64,000 nucleotides of DNA from Nocardia grenadensis NBRC 108939 (GTDB lineage: Bacteria > Actinomycetota > Actinomycetes > Mycobacteriales > Mycobacteriaceae): contig NZ_BDCJ01000006.1 of assembly GCF_001613445.1 (NCBI RefSeq), positions 248,001 to 312,000 of the forward strand. Reading direction: 5' to 3'. The notes beneath the pieces are model-generated. The model ran no database searches. It saw nothing but the letters and a program-made list of their open reading frames with translations, and was not told the DNA's origin. Shown here piece after piece: positions 26,388-34,108 of the stretch (positions are counted from its first letter, which is position 1; each line of letters begins with the position of its first letter). The position numbers were made by a program, and so were the translations under genes.

Positions 26388-26776
26388 TCGTCGTCGATGC
26401 CTCGGTCTGGGTCGATTTGCTTCGGGGGGTCTTGCCGCCCGGCTATGCGGATCGAATCCGCATAACCGGGTGTGTTTCACCGCCGCACGTAGACTTCGAA
26501 GTAGGGTCGGCGCTGATCCGGCTGGCACGCTGCGGTGAACTGGAATTCGAGCAGGCGAATGCCTTGATCGGCGCGTTCAGCAGACATCCCGTGGAGCGGA
26601 TCCGGGAGACGATCGATTCGGTTGCCGCCGTGGAATTGATAGATGACTCCACCTATGCGGATGCCTGGTATATCGCGCTGGCACAGCGCCTCGCCTATCC
26701 ACTGATGACCCTGGACGAAGGAATGCAGAAAGCCGCTCGGATCCACGGAGTCGAGGTCGTGGGCGCGTCCGGCTGA
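26384..26776 (+). CDS. PIN-domain toxin (VapC family) next to broken antitoxin
   Basis: 130 residues, GTG start overlapping the antitoxin's restored stop. PIN-domain acidic residues are all visible: D5 (VVDASVW), E39 (VDFEVGSAL), D93 (YADAWYIALA) and D111 (MTLDEGM). The toxin therefore looks catalytically intact although its antitoxin frame is broken. Either the toxin is tolerated (weak expression or cross-neutralisation), or the frameshift is an artefact or is bypassed. Confidence 0.82.
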   Translation: MIVVDASVWVDLLRGVLPPGYADRIRITGCVSPPHVDFEVGSALIRLARCGELEFEQANALIGAFSRHPVERIRETIDSVAAVELIDDSTYADAWYIALAQRLAYPLMTLDEGMQKAARIHGVEVVGASG

Positions 26777-27453
26777 CAGTACGTCGCATCGGCGAGAGGA
26801 GCTCGGCGGCGATCGTCCGTGCGTACGGGCTGTTCACCTCCGCATACGGTTCGGGTTACCGCCCGGGAGCGGCGAGATGGAGCCCGTCCCGCGTCGCCGG
26901 CCACCGCCAGGCGGCCGGCGGGCGCGAAGGCGGCGTCGGTCAGCGGCGCTCGCCCCGAGAACAGCGCATTCAGGGTGCGATCGGAACAGTGTGGTGAACG
27001 CCGAGCGATACGACATGAACATCCCCCGTCGCTCTCCCATATCCACGGCATTTCCGACCGCTCCGACGGGCCGTCATCCGACATGATGAGACGGCGCATC
27101 GGCTTCGGGCTCCTCGCCGTAAACGGAGCCGAACTGCCCGCGGGCCCCGCGAGATCGAAGAACGGTGCAGCAGCGTGACGGCAGCCGGGGTAGCAACAGC
27201 AGATGCCTGGTCGACCTCAATCACTGAGCCGCATATGCGGTGAATGCTTGGATATTGACGAGCAGCATCCGTTCGGTAATCCGGGGTGAATTCCCGAACC
27301 TGTGCTACGACGACTGAACTCGTGGCCGCGGTTGACAAATGGATATGTTAGTACCGCCCCCCGCCAAGGGCGTTTCGACCGTGGGGGCGTCGGTAATCGC
27401 CGTCGGCGGGGGGATCGTAGTCGGTTCGGACGCTCGGTGACCGAACTGCGGCG
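26777..27453 (+). other. 677 bp with no supported gene
   Basis: Open frames exist on both strands around 26,820-27,180 but are Arg/Pro-rich and match no family I know. GC content falls towards the right end, ahead of the low-GC island. Confidence 0.4.
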
Positions 27454-27861
27454 TCAGAAGCGATCGTCTCCGGAGCGGCGTTCCTGGTCGATCTCGTCGT
27501 CGCGTTCGCGGTCGCGCTCATGGTCGGTTTTGGCATTCGCGTTCCACGAGACCGGGTGTGCGCCGGGGCCGCAGTCCTGGCTCAACTGGATTGTCGATTC
27601 GGGGCGCATCCGTACCTCCTGGACCAGCGGGCGGAGGTCGCTGCACATTACGAATGCTCCGACGGTTGCCGGGCCCACATCGGTATTCGTGCATTCGATA
27701 TCGACACGGCTGTCGACCGGAACCGCTGAGCAGAACGCTTCACGGGGCCGCGCTTCAGCAGACCCCGCACCGACGGTCGTCGATACCGTCACAGCCGCGA
27801 GACCGGACATCACCGCGCCCACGATCGACAGTCGCCAGGCACTTCTCTTGGGTACGGACAC
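27454..27861 (-). CDS. Small secreted protein, four Cys, charged tail
   Basis: 135 residues from a GTG at 27861 with GAGAGAGA upstream. Residues 1-37 are a clear signal peptide (KRSAWRLSIVGAVMSGLAAV, cleavage after AEA). The mature part has four cysteines (FCSAV, IECTN, FVMCSD, QDCGPG), probably two disulphides, then a C-terminal run of alternating acidic and basic residues (DHERDRERDDEIDQERRSGDD). I do not recognise the family; similar small exported proteins are common in Nocardia. Confidence 0.6.
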   Translation of the reverse strand: MSVPKRSAWRLSIVGAVMSGLAAVTVSTTVGAGSAEARPREAFCSAVPVDSRVDIECTNTDVGPATVGAFVMCSDLRPLVQEVRMRPESTIQLSQDCGPGAHPVSWNANAKTDHERDRERDDEIDQERRSGDDRF

Positions 27862-28163
27862 CGAGTTTCTCTCTCTCACTGCACTACAGAACAATTCCCG
27901 AAATCATATGCATCCCGGAGCCGGATTCCCAAAGGAAGGAGTTCCCCACGGTAGCCAATTTCTGCTGTCGGCACGCGGACGAGCGTTGTGGCCGGCCGGG
28001 CTGCGGTACTACGCCGGGCGGTTCGCCGCCCGTGGTGTCACCGTTGAGTATCCGGCCTCGGCTGTGGTGCGGAAGCCGATCGACCGTGGCGGTAGCCAGG
28101 CCTTCCGGCATGATCTCGGATCCGACCGGTCCGGCCGCAGCGGCCTCGGTCACACACCATGTC

Positions 28164-28293
28164 ACGACGTCGGCTACGCCCGAGCAGATCATCCGCAAGC
28201 TCCGCGAGGGAGCGCCACAGCTCGGTGAGAGGTTCACGATCGAGGACGTGTGCAAGCACCTGGAGATTTCAGACACGAACCTGCGACGCATGA
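28164..28293 (+). mobile_element. Remnant of an IS3-family transposase OrfA
   Basis: One frame encodes TPEQIIRKLREGAPQLGERF followed by TIEDVCKHLEISDTNLRRM, the hallmark N-terminal helix-turn-helix of IS3-type OrfA (TPEQIIRKLREADRLLGEG-like). The similarity stops where the Trp-Arg-x-Gln-Tyr-Gly-Gly block should follow. No OrfB, terminal repeats or target duplication were seen, so it is a dead fragment. Confidence 0.6.
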
Positions 28294-28682
28294 CCTGCGG
28301 TTTCTGGACGGCCGCGATACTTGCTGTTACGGGGACCGTGTTGACCTGTGTAATTAGGTCGCAGGTTTGTGCCCGTGGCATGGCGCGCAGAACATGGGCA
28401 ACTGGTAAATGCCTGGTCATCGTGGGTGGCTACTCGATCTGAGCATATCGAACCTGGTTGGCGCTGCACGATGCTGTTCGAGTTGATGTCCGAGCAGGGC
28501 AGCTGAAGTAAGACGGCATGTTGGCCGAGTTCATTTGTCGGTCAAGTCCGATGGAGCCAACCATGGAACGTGCTCGAGAGTTACAGCGCATTCACCGCTT
28601 CCGAATGCCACATTCTCCCCGACGGGAATACAGGATGCGACGAGTTACCCCTTGGCATACACTTCGACCGAAACAGATTGTC

Positions 28683-28711
28683 TTGACAGGTCTCCAGTCC
28701 TGACCTTGTCA
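28683..28711 (+). promoter_or_regulatory. Promoter/operator candidate of the island operon
   Basis: TTGACA at 28683-28688 is a consensus -35. TGACAGGTC (28684-28692) is mirrored by GACCTTGTCA (28702-28711) with one extra base, forming an inverted repeat 20 bp upstream of the first island gene. The -10 is not convincing (TTGTCA at best). Confidence 0.4.
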
Positions 28712-28730
28712 CCGCGGAAAGGTCTCCTCG

Positions 28731-29858
28731 TTGGCGAAGAATCCGGTTGTCGTATACGGCGCCTCTGGCTACACTGGAAGGCTCGTGTGTGAATATCTCT
28801 GTCAGTTCAACGTCCCTTTTACGGCGGCAGGATCGGATGCTTCAGAGCTCCATTCTGTTGTCACCAGAATACCTGGGATCGAGACGGCAGAATACGATAT
28901 CGTCGAGTCCGACATTTCCTACTCATCTCTGATGCGCCTATTCGGTGGATCGAGTGTAGTAATAAACACGGTAGGCCCCTTTGCTGCTCTGGCTCCAGAT
29001 GTGGTGCAGGCAAGCCTGGATTCTGGGATGCACTATATAGATCCTTCCGGGGAGCAGAACTGGCTACTCAACGCAAAAGGTAACTGGGGAAAACTGTTTG
29101 CCGCATCAGATCTCCTGTTGGGACCTGGGATAGCGCACATGTACACCACAGGTGAAATTGCTGCAGGATTCTGCCTCGAAACGCCAGGCCTGGACTCCCT
29201 TGACATACTGACCCTCTGGAAAGGCGTGCCCTCTGCTGCCTCCGCGAAAACGATCTTAACCAATCTTCGGGAAGAATGGTTCTACCTGGAACAGAATCAA
29301 TACGTCAAAGGCGAAGCCCTGACCTTCTTCGAAGTCGTAGTTCCTGGTCGGCACGAGGTCACTCTGGCGCTTCCGTGGGGTGGCACCGGCCACCCGGTTT
29401 GGTTCAAGGACGATCCTCGAGTCGCCAACGTGAGGGCTGCCGGTGGCGTTTTTGACAGACGTATAATGGAACAGACACTGGAAACCATGAGAATGATCCA
29501 GGAGCAGGTTGTAGACGTGCCTGAAGAAGAGCAGGCTTCCGCGCTTGAACGGGTGGCGGCAACGATGCAATCCCGCACACCGCCTCGCGAAAATCCCCGC
29601 ATTAACCAAACCGTCGACTCTGTTTATGCGTCAGGACCGACCGGGCAGAATCATTGCATAATTCGCGGCAACTGCAATTACAAGCAGACTGCTCTCCTGC
29701 AGGCTTATGCCGCATATTCGCTGCTTCAGCAGGGAAATCGCAGAACCGGATTCTCCTCCGGATGTCAGGCTTTCGGTCACCGAGAACTTCACGCAATTCT
29801 CAAGACTTTCGGTCTTGTGGCAGATCCAATCATCAGCAGTGCTACGAGCATGCGATAG
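28731..29858 (+). CDS. Saccharopine-dehydrogenase-like NAD(P)-dependent reductase (island gene 1)
   Basis: 375 residues, TTG start with GGAAAGG about 8 bases before it. The N-terminal Rossmann motif VVVYGASGYTGRLVCEYL (about residues 6-23) and INTVGPFAALAPDVVQASLD, HYIDPSGE are those of the saccharopine dehydrogenase NAD(P)-binding family, which includes trans-acting enoyl reductases and other non-lysine enzymes. A later region (about 190-330) matches no specific subfamily I can name. Base composition is far lower in GC than the chromosome, with A/T-ended codons. The next gene starts 2 bp after its stop, so the two are co-translated. Probably a reductase acting on the product of the neighbouring condensing enzyme; substrate unknown. 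Confidence 0.8.
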   Translation: MAKNPVVVYGASGYTGRLVCEYLCQFNVPFTAAGSDASELHSVVTRIPGIETAEYDIVESDISYSSLMRLFGGSSVVINTVGPFAALAPDVVQASLDSGMHYIDPSGEQNWLLNAKGNWGKLFAASDLLLGPGIAHMYTTGEIAAGFCLETPGLDSLDILTLWKGVPSAASAKTILTNLREEWFYLEQNQYVKGEALTFFEVVVPGRHEVTLALPWGGTGHPVWFKDDPRVANVRAAGGVFDRRIMEQTLETMRMIQEQVVDVPEEEQASALERVAATMQSRTPPRENPRINQTVDSVYASGPTGQNHCIIRGNCNYKQTALLQAYAAYSLLQQGNRRTGFSSGCQAFGHRELHAILKTFGLVADPIISSATSMR

Positions 29859-29860
29859 AG

Positions 29861-30385
29861 ATGGATCGCATCAGAATCCTCCAGCTTGTAATCTGCGGAG
29901 CTCACCAAGCGAATGAAGTCCTCAAAATCATAAGCGTTGCTCAAAATGAGGGCTGGTCCGTACAAGTTGCAGCAACGCATTCAGCATTGGCCTTTGTCGA
30001 TACAAGGCAGGTGGAAGAACTTGTTGGCCAACCCATACGGACCGAACAGCGCACTCCGCAAGATCCTCGTCCGCCGCGGGCGGATGCGCTGATTGTGGCA
30101 CCTGCAACCTTCAACACGGTCAATAAAATTGCTCAAGGAATTGCCGACAACTATGCGACCAGCATAGCCGCAGAGGCAGTGGGGCTGAGGATTCCAGTCA
30201 TTATAGCGCCCAGTCTGAATGCTGCACTCGCCGCCCGCGAGCCGTTTCTTCGATCTATTTCATCGCTGAAGCGAGAAGGTGTTCGGATAGTAACCAGTAG
30301 TCATCCTTCTGCCACTGGAACGGAACCAGGCGAAGAATTCCCTTGGTCATTGGTCATGCAGGAACTCAGAAGCCTTTCCGGGTAA
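29861..30385 (+). CDS. HFCD-type flavoprotein (island gene 2)
   Basis: 174 residues of the flavoprotein/phosphopantothenoylcysteine-decarboxylase fold (PF02441-like). Visible blocks: VICGAHQANEVLKIISVAQN at the N-terminus, DALIVAPATFNTVNKIAQGI (FMN- and substrate-binding PAxxNT) and AEAVGLRIPVIIAPSLNAAL. Relatives oxidatively decarboxylate cysteine-type C-termini (PPC decarboxylase, EpiD/MrsD), but many actinobacterial members are uncharacterised. The ATG sits 2 bp after the previous stop. Low GC like its neighbours. Whether it decarboxylates a thiol-containing intermediate here is inference. Confidence 0.8.
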   Translation: MDRIRILQLVICGAHQANEVLKIISVAQNEGWSVQVAATHSALAFVDTRQVEELVGQPIRTEQRTPQDPRPPRADALIVAPATFNTVNKIAQGIADNYATSIAAEAVGLRIPVIIAPSLNAALAAREPFLRSISSLKREGVRIVTSSHPSATGTEPGEEFPWSLVMQELRSLSG

Positions 30386-30481
30386 ATTCCTTGCATTGTA
30401 GTGCCGGTCGAATTTGGCAACGACCAATGAGTGCTCCTGAGTTGTATGAACTTGCCGAGTCGAGAATAGCGAGAAAGTGGT

Positions 30482-31636
30482 ATGGCGTTGGCCAAGCGGC
30501 TCCCATATGCAATAACCGGAATATCCGCTGTGGTGGCGGAACCGACACCAATCGACGAATGGGCGGCCAATGCGCAGATACCCAATCGGAAGCACCCTGA
30601 TCAGTCGTTGACGGGAGCTGATATCACACGCATCCTCGGACTTCGCAGCAAAAGCTGGGACCCTGAGCTTTTCTCGAGTCTCGGGCCGGCTGTGTCCGCA
30701 GCCCGTCGAGCGCTCGCTTCAGCGGGGATCGAGCCGCAAGACATCGACACACTGATAACGGTCACCTCTATTCCCTATCAGCCAATGATGGACGCCGACT
30801 CGATGGAGATTGCGAGAGAGCTCGGCCTGGCCGACAGTGTCGCACCCATCGGCCTCAGTACCGGATGTGCAGGGATGGTCAGAGCGGCCAGACTGTTGGC
30901 AGCTATGGACGCCGAACGGGCTCTGATCGTTACATATAACGCCCCCAGTCGAGTCATGGGGGACAAGGCCGGCAGAATCGGCAATCGATATACGAGTAAT
31001 ATTCATCATCCGTTCGCTCGTGACTTGTGGGCTTCACCCGCCCTCTTTTCCGATGGAGCCGCAGCCCTAGTTTTCAGTCGAACTCACATCGCGAACGCCG
31101 CCGAAGACGGGATTGTGACGTATTCAGGAGACCGTCATACTCCCTTTGGAGGCGCGTCTGGATTCGCGGACCCTCTCGTGCATCATCCCGGCGGATCGGC
31201 CCTACTCCCCTTTGCTTCAGAAGACGGACTGCAATACTCCGCATACGGGATGAATGCGCCTGCCATCAAAGACTATTATATGGAGGGTATGGCCCTGAAT
31301 CATCAGGAGCTATCTCGAGTGGCCCCGAACTATGACGATCTAGTGCGCCGAATATATCTTCACCAAGCCAATCCATTCATTGTCAATGATTTTCTACGAA
31401 TGGCAGATCTGCCGGACCAGAAAACACCAACCCACGGCGAGACATACGGAAACCTCATAACAGTTGCGAGCCCGTTGATGCTGCATCAGGACATCATGAC
31501 GCAGCAGGTAAGGACTGATGACCGCGTGGCTTTCTCGCTTGTCGGCGGTGGTCCCGAGCGCGGCTCGTTCATAGCGCCCATCCAAGTGCCTCACCCAGAG
31601 TGCCTGACGTCTCCCCATGTCTCGAGAGGCAGGTAG
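30482..31636 (+). CDS. FabH-like 3-oxoacyl-ACP synthase III / acyltransferase (island gene 3)
   Basis: 384 residues with thiolase fold. Catalytic triad intact: C129 (LSTGCAGMV), H294 (YLHQANPF) and N324 (TYGNLITVAS). FabH-like enzymes condense an acyl-CoA with malonyl-ACP, or in biosynthetic clusters act as acyl transferases or beta-lactone/alkene-type condensing enzymes. It lacks the primary-metabolism context (no acpP, fabF or fabD), so a dedicated pathway is likely. 96 bp separate it from the flavoprotein gene; GAGAAAG precedes the ATG. Low GC, probably the same transcription unit and same origin as island genes 1 and 2. Confidence 0.85.
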   Translation: MALAKRLPYAITGISAVVAEPTPIDEWAANAQIPNRKHPDQSLTGADITRILGLRSKSWDPELFSSLGPAVSAARRALASAGIEPQDIDTLITVTSIPYQPMMDADSMEIARELGLADSVAPIGLSTGCAGMVRAARLLAAMDAERALIVTYNAPSRVMGDKAGRIGNRYTSNIHHPFARDLWASPALFSDGAAALVFSRTHIANAAEDGIVTYSGDRHTPFGGASGFADPLVHHPGGSALLPFASEDGLQYSAYGMNAPAIKDYYMEGMALNHQELSRVAPNYDDLVRRIYLHQANPFIVNDFLRMADLPDQKTPTHGETYGNLITVASPLMLHQDIMTQQVRTDDRVAFSLVGGGPERGSFIAPIQVPHPECLTSPHVSRGR

Positions 31637-31781
31637 ATTCGCTTCCGCAGTGTCAACTTCGGTTGAATCGGCGTTGGTCGACCAACCGGGTTCCCCGCAC
31701 GCAATTGTTCGATCGTGCACCCGACCGAGGGCAACTGAAACGCACAGTCGGCTGACCCTGAACCTCGGTGAATTACCGGTC

Positions 31782-31829
31782 CCGTTGTCCTTGTTATGCC
31801 TTTCCTGGAGGAAGGAATCAGGACAACGG
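31782..31829 (+). other. Long imperfect stem-loop between island and tRNA
   Basis: CCGTTGTCCT (31782-31791) pairs perfectly over 10 bp with AGGACAACGG (31820-31829); inside, CTTTCCT pairs with AGGAAGG around a GG turn. No T-run follows. It could terminate the island operon or be part of the integration region; no gene covers it. Confidence 0.45.
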
Positions 31830-31922
31830 TTCGACCTGCAAATATTCCGTTCTGTTAATGATTGGCAAGCCGTTCGCGGATCGTAAAGGCCGGTTGACCG
31901 GCGGAAACGCTGTCGCAAGTTG

Positions 31923-31995
31923 TGCCCTCGGCAGGATTCGAACCTGCGACACCCGCTTTAGGAGAGCGGTGCTCTATCCCCTGAGCTACGAGGGC
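31923..31995 (-). tRNA. tRNA-Arg(CCT)
   Basis: 73 nt, minus strand. Acceptor GCCCTCG pairs with CGAGGGC; D-arm GCTC/GAGC; anticodon stem CCGCT/AGCGG around loop CTCCTAA (anticodon CCT, reads AGG); T-arm GCAGG-TTCGAAT-CCTGC; discriminator A, CCA not encoded. Its 3' end points at the low-GC island, the orientation seen when integrases use a tRNA 3' end as attachment site. Confidence 0.96.
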
Positions 31996-32075
31996 CGGGC
32001 CGTGGCCGGTGGGCAGAGTCTACCGGGTCACCCACTTCGGGGCCGCATCGTGGGGAGCGGCGGTCCCGGTGGGGA

Positions 32076-33536
32076 TCAGGCCGCGTGACTGGTTTCGTAG
32101 TCGGCGGGGTCGAAGCGGCGGGTCTTCCAGCGGTAGAGGATCGTGGCGCCCGGCCAGTTGTTGGTGATGCGGCCGGAGGCGTTGCGGTACCAGCTGGAGC
32201 AGAAGTTCCAGGGGGTGTCCTTCAGGCGTTTCTGGAGCCAATCGTCCCACCGCTGTTCGGTTTCCGGGCGGGCGGACAGGCCGCGGCCGGGGTTGTCGCG
32301 CAGGTATTCGACGGCCTGGCGGATGTAGCGGGCCTGTGCTTCGAGCATGTAGACGATGGAGCCGGAGCCGACGTTGGTGTTCGGGCCGTACATCATGAAC
32401 AGGTTGGGGAATCGCGGTACCGAGACGCCGAGGTAGGCGCGGGCGCCTTCGGCGGCCCAGGTGTCGGCGAGTTTGCGGCCACCCGCGCCGTAGATGTTCA
32501 TGGGGGCGAGGAATTCGGTGCCCTTGAAACCGGTGCCGTAGATGATGACGTCGACCTCGTGGTGGATACCGTCGGCGGTGCGCACGCCGGTGGGGGTGAT
32601 CTCGGTGATGGGGTTGGTCTCCACGGTGACATTCGGCCGGCTCAGGGTGGGGAAGTAGTCGTTGGAGAAGAGGGCGCGTTTGCAGCCGGGGGCGTAGTCG
32701 GGGGTGAGTTTCTCGCGCAGGATCGGGTCGGGGACCTGGCGGGAGCGGTGGGCGTCGGCGATCTTCACCACGGGGGCCTGGATGCCCTGGAGGTCGGTGA
32801 GGGCCAAGGCCATGACCTCGAAGAACATCCACCAGCCGAAGCGCTCGGCCCAGCGGACCGGCGGCAGGTACTTGAACACGGCGTGGTGGCGGGGGGTGTA
32901 GGCGGCGTCGGCCTTGGGCAGGACCCAGGCGGCGGAACGCTGGAAGAGGGTGAGGTGTTCGGTGAGCGGCTGGATACGCGGGATGTACTGGATGGCGCTG
33001 GCGCCGGTGCCGATGCAGGCGACGCGTTTACCGGCCAGGTCGACGGAGTGGTCCCATTCGGCGGAGTGGAACGCGGGTCCGGTGAAGGTGTCGATGCCGG
33101 GGATTTTCGGCATGGCGGGGCGGGAGAGCTGGCCGACGGCGGAGATCAGGATATCGGCGGTGAGCTGTTCGCCGTCGGTGGTGCGGATCTGCCACTTCGC
33201 GGTGGTCTCGTCGTATTCGGCGTCGCCGATCTCGGTGCCGAAGCGGATGTGGCGTTCGAGATCGTATTTGCCGACCACGCGGCGCATATAGGCGTGGATA
33301 TCGGCCTGCTCGGAGAAGCGGCGGGGCCAATCGGAGCGGGGCTCGAAGGACCAGGAGTAGAGCGGGGACGGCACATCGCAGGCCGCGCCGGGGTAGGTGT
33401 TCTCGCGCCATACGCCGCCGAAGTCCTGGGCGCGTTCGAGGATGGCGAAATCTTTCACGCCGGAACGCAGGAGCTCCAGCCCCATACCGAGCCCACCGAA
33501 CCCGGCCCCGATGATGATGATCGACGGCGATGTCAT
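32076..33536 (-). CDS. Flavin-containing Baeyer-Villiger-type monooxygenase
   Basis: 486 residues. Two Rossmann motifs (GAGFGGLGMG for FAD; GTGASAIQ for NADPH) surround the BVMO fingerprint FTGPAFHSAEWDH (FxGxxxHxxxW form). NADPH- and O2-dependent insertion of oxygen next to a ketone, or related oxidation. WRENTYPGAACDVPSPLYSWSF is the conserved active-site Arg/Asp region. Start at the ATG at 33536; the frame continues upstream without homology. It is divergent from an acyl-CoA ligase, which fits degradation of ketones, cyclic compounds or steroid side products, but the substrate is unknown. Confidence 0.9.
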   Translation of the reverse strand: MTSPSIIIIGAGFGGLGMGLELLRSGVKDFAILERAQDFGGVWRENTYPGAACDVPSPLYSWSFEPRSDWPRRFSEQADIHAYMRRVVGKYDLERHIRFGTEIGDAEYDETTAKWQIRTTDGEQLTADILISAVGQLSRPAMPKIPGIDTFTGPAFHSAEWDHSVDLAGKRVACIGTGASAIQYIPRIQPLTEHLTLFQRSAAWVLPKADAAYTPRHHAVFKYLPPVRWAERFGWWMFFEVMALALTDLQGIQAPVVKIADAHRSRQVPDPILREKLTPDYAPGCKRALFSNDYFPTLSRPNVTVETNPITEITPTGVRTADGIHHEVDVIIYGTGFKGTEFLAPMNIYGAGGRKLADTWAAEGARAYLGVSVPRFPNLFMMYGPNTNVGSGSIVYMLEAQARYIRQAVEYLRDNPGRGLSARPETEQRWDDWLQKRLKDTPWNFCSSWYRNASGRITNNWPGATILYRWKTRRFDPADYETSHAA

Positions 33537-34108
33537 GGTCTCAGAGTAGGTCGGGCGGCGGTGCCGTCGAAGAGAACGGCGGTCAGTGAATCGAGATTTC
33601 CGGCCACGAAATCGGGCCCGGAGAGGTGATGCGCGTGCATATGTAAGCGAGCGCTCGCCGAGTTCGGCGTTACTGTCCCGGATGCGGTAAAACCGGTGGT
33701 CCACATGCTTGCGAGCTGTGGATATTCGTCCTATGAACGGGTCATGAACCGGGTTCGTGTCTCGTTTGGATGTCATTTCGTTATCTGACTTGGCAGTGGG
33801 CCGGAAACCCCGTTATCACAGTGGAGTGCTCGGCGGCGATGGCGCAGTGCCGGTGGCCCGCAGGGGGCGTCGCGGGCATTGCGTTCCATCCCGCCGGCCG
33901 GCGGCGATCATCAATTCGCCCCTTTGTCATGCCGACCAGCGCTCCCGGTGAATCCACCCGGTTTCCGTCTACCCCCACCACGCCCGGCTACTGCACGGTA
34001 GTGTTCGGCGGTGTGTGATGTGAGTCATGTCCGTTCCTGTGTCTCACAGGGGTGTGACCGGACTCCCCGCGCGACCGTCCGCCGCCCAGATGAGTAGGGG
34101 TATTTCCG
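33537..34108 (+). other. Divergent intergenic region, 572 bp
   Basis: Space between the divergent monooxygenase and acyl-CoA ligase genes. It holds only small, unsupported frames (the longest on the plus strand at 33757-33951). The part at 33,650-33,790 is AT-richer and probably contains the promoters of both genes. Confidence 0.4.

Larger units (their letters stand above)
27862..28730 (+). other. Left edge of low-GC island: gene wreckage
   Basis: Apart from the IS3-type fragment at 28164-28293 there is no intact gene. Composition changes from GC-rich to about even GC by 28,440. A stretch near 27,960-28,060 reads ALWPAGLRYYAGRFAARGV in one frame, possibly the remnant of a host gene cut by the insertion, but I cannot name it. 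Confidence 0.45.

Noticed and set aside
27302..28442. Large overlapping plus-strand frames across the island's left edge
   Set aside because: Composition is erratic and only the IS3 OrfA-like segment has recognisable content.
28440..28480. TATCGAACCTGG near 28,446 as an attL copy of the tRNA-Arg T-arm
   Set aside because: Only about nine bases match and they are not flanked by the tRNA 3' acceptor sequence.
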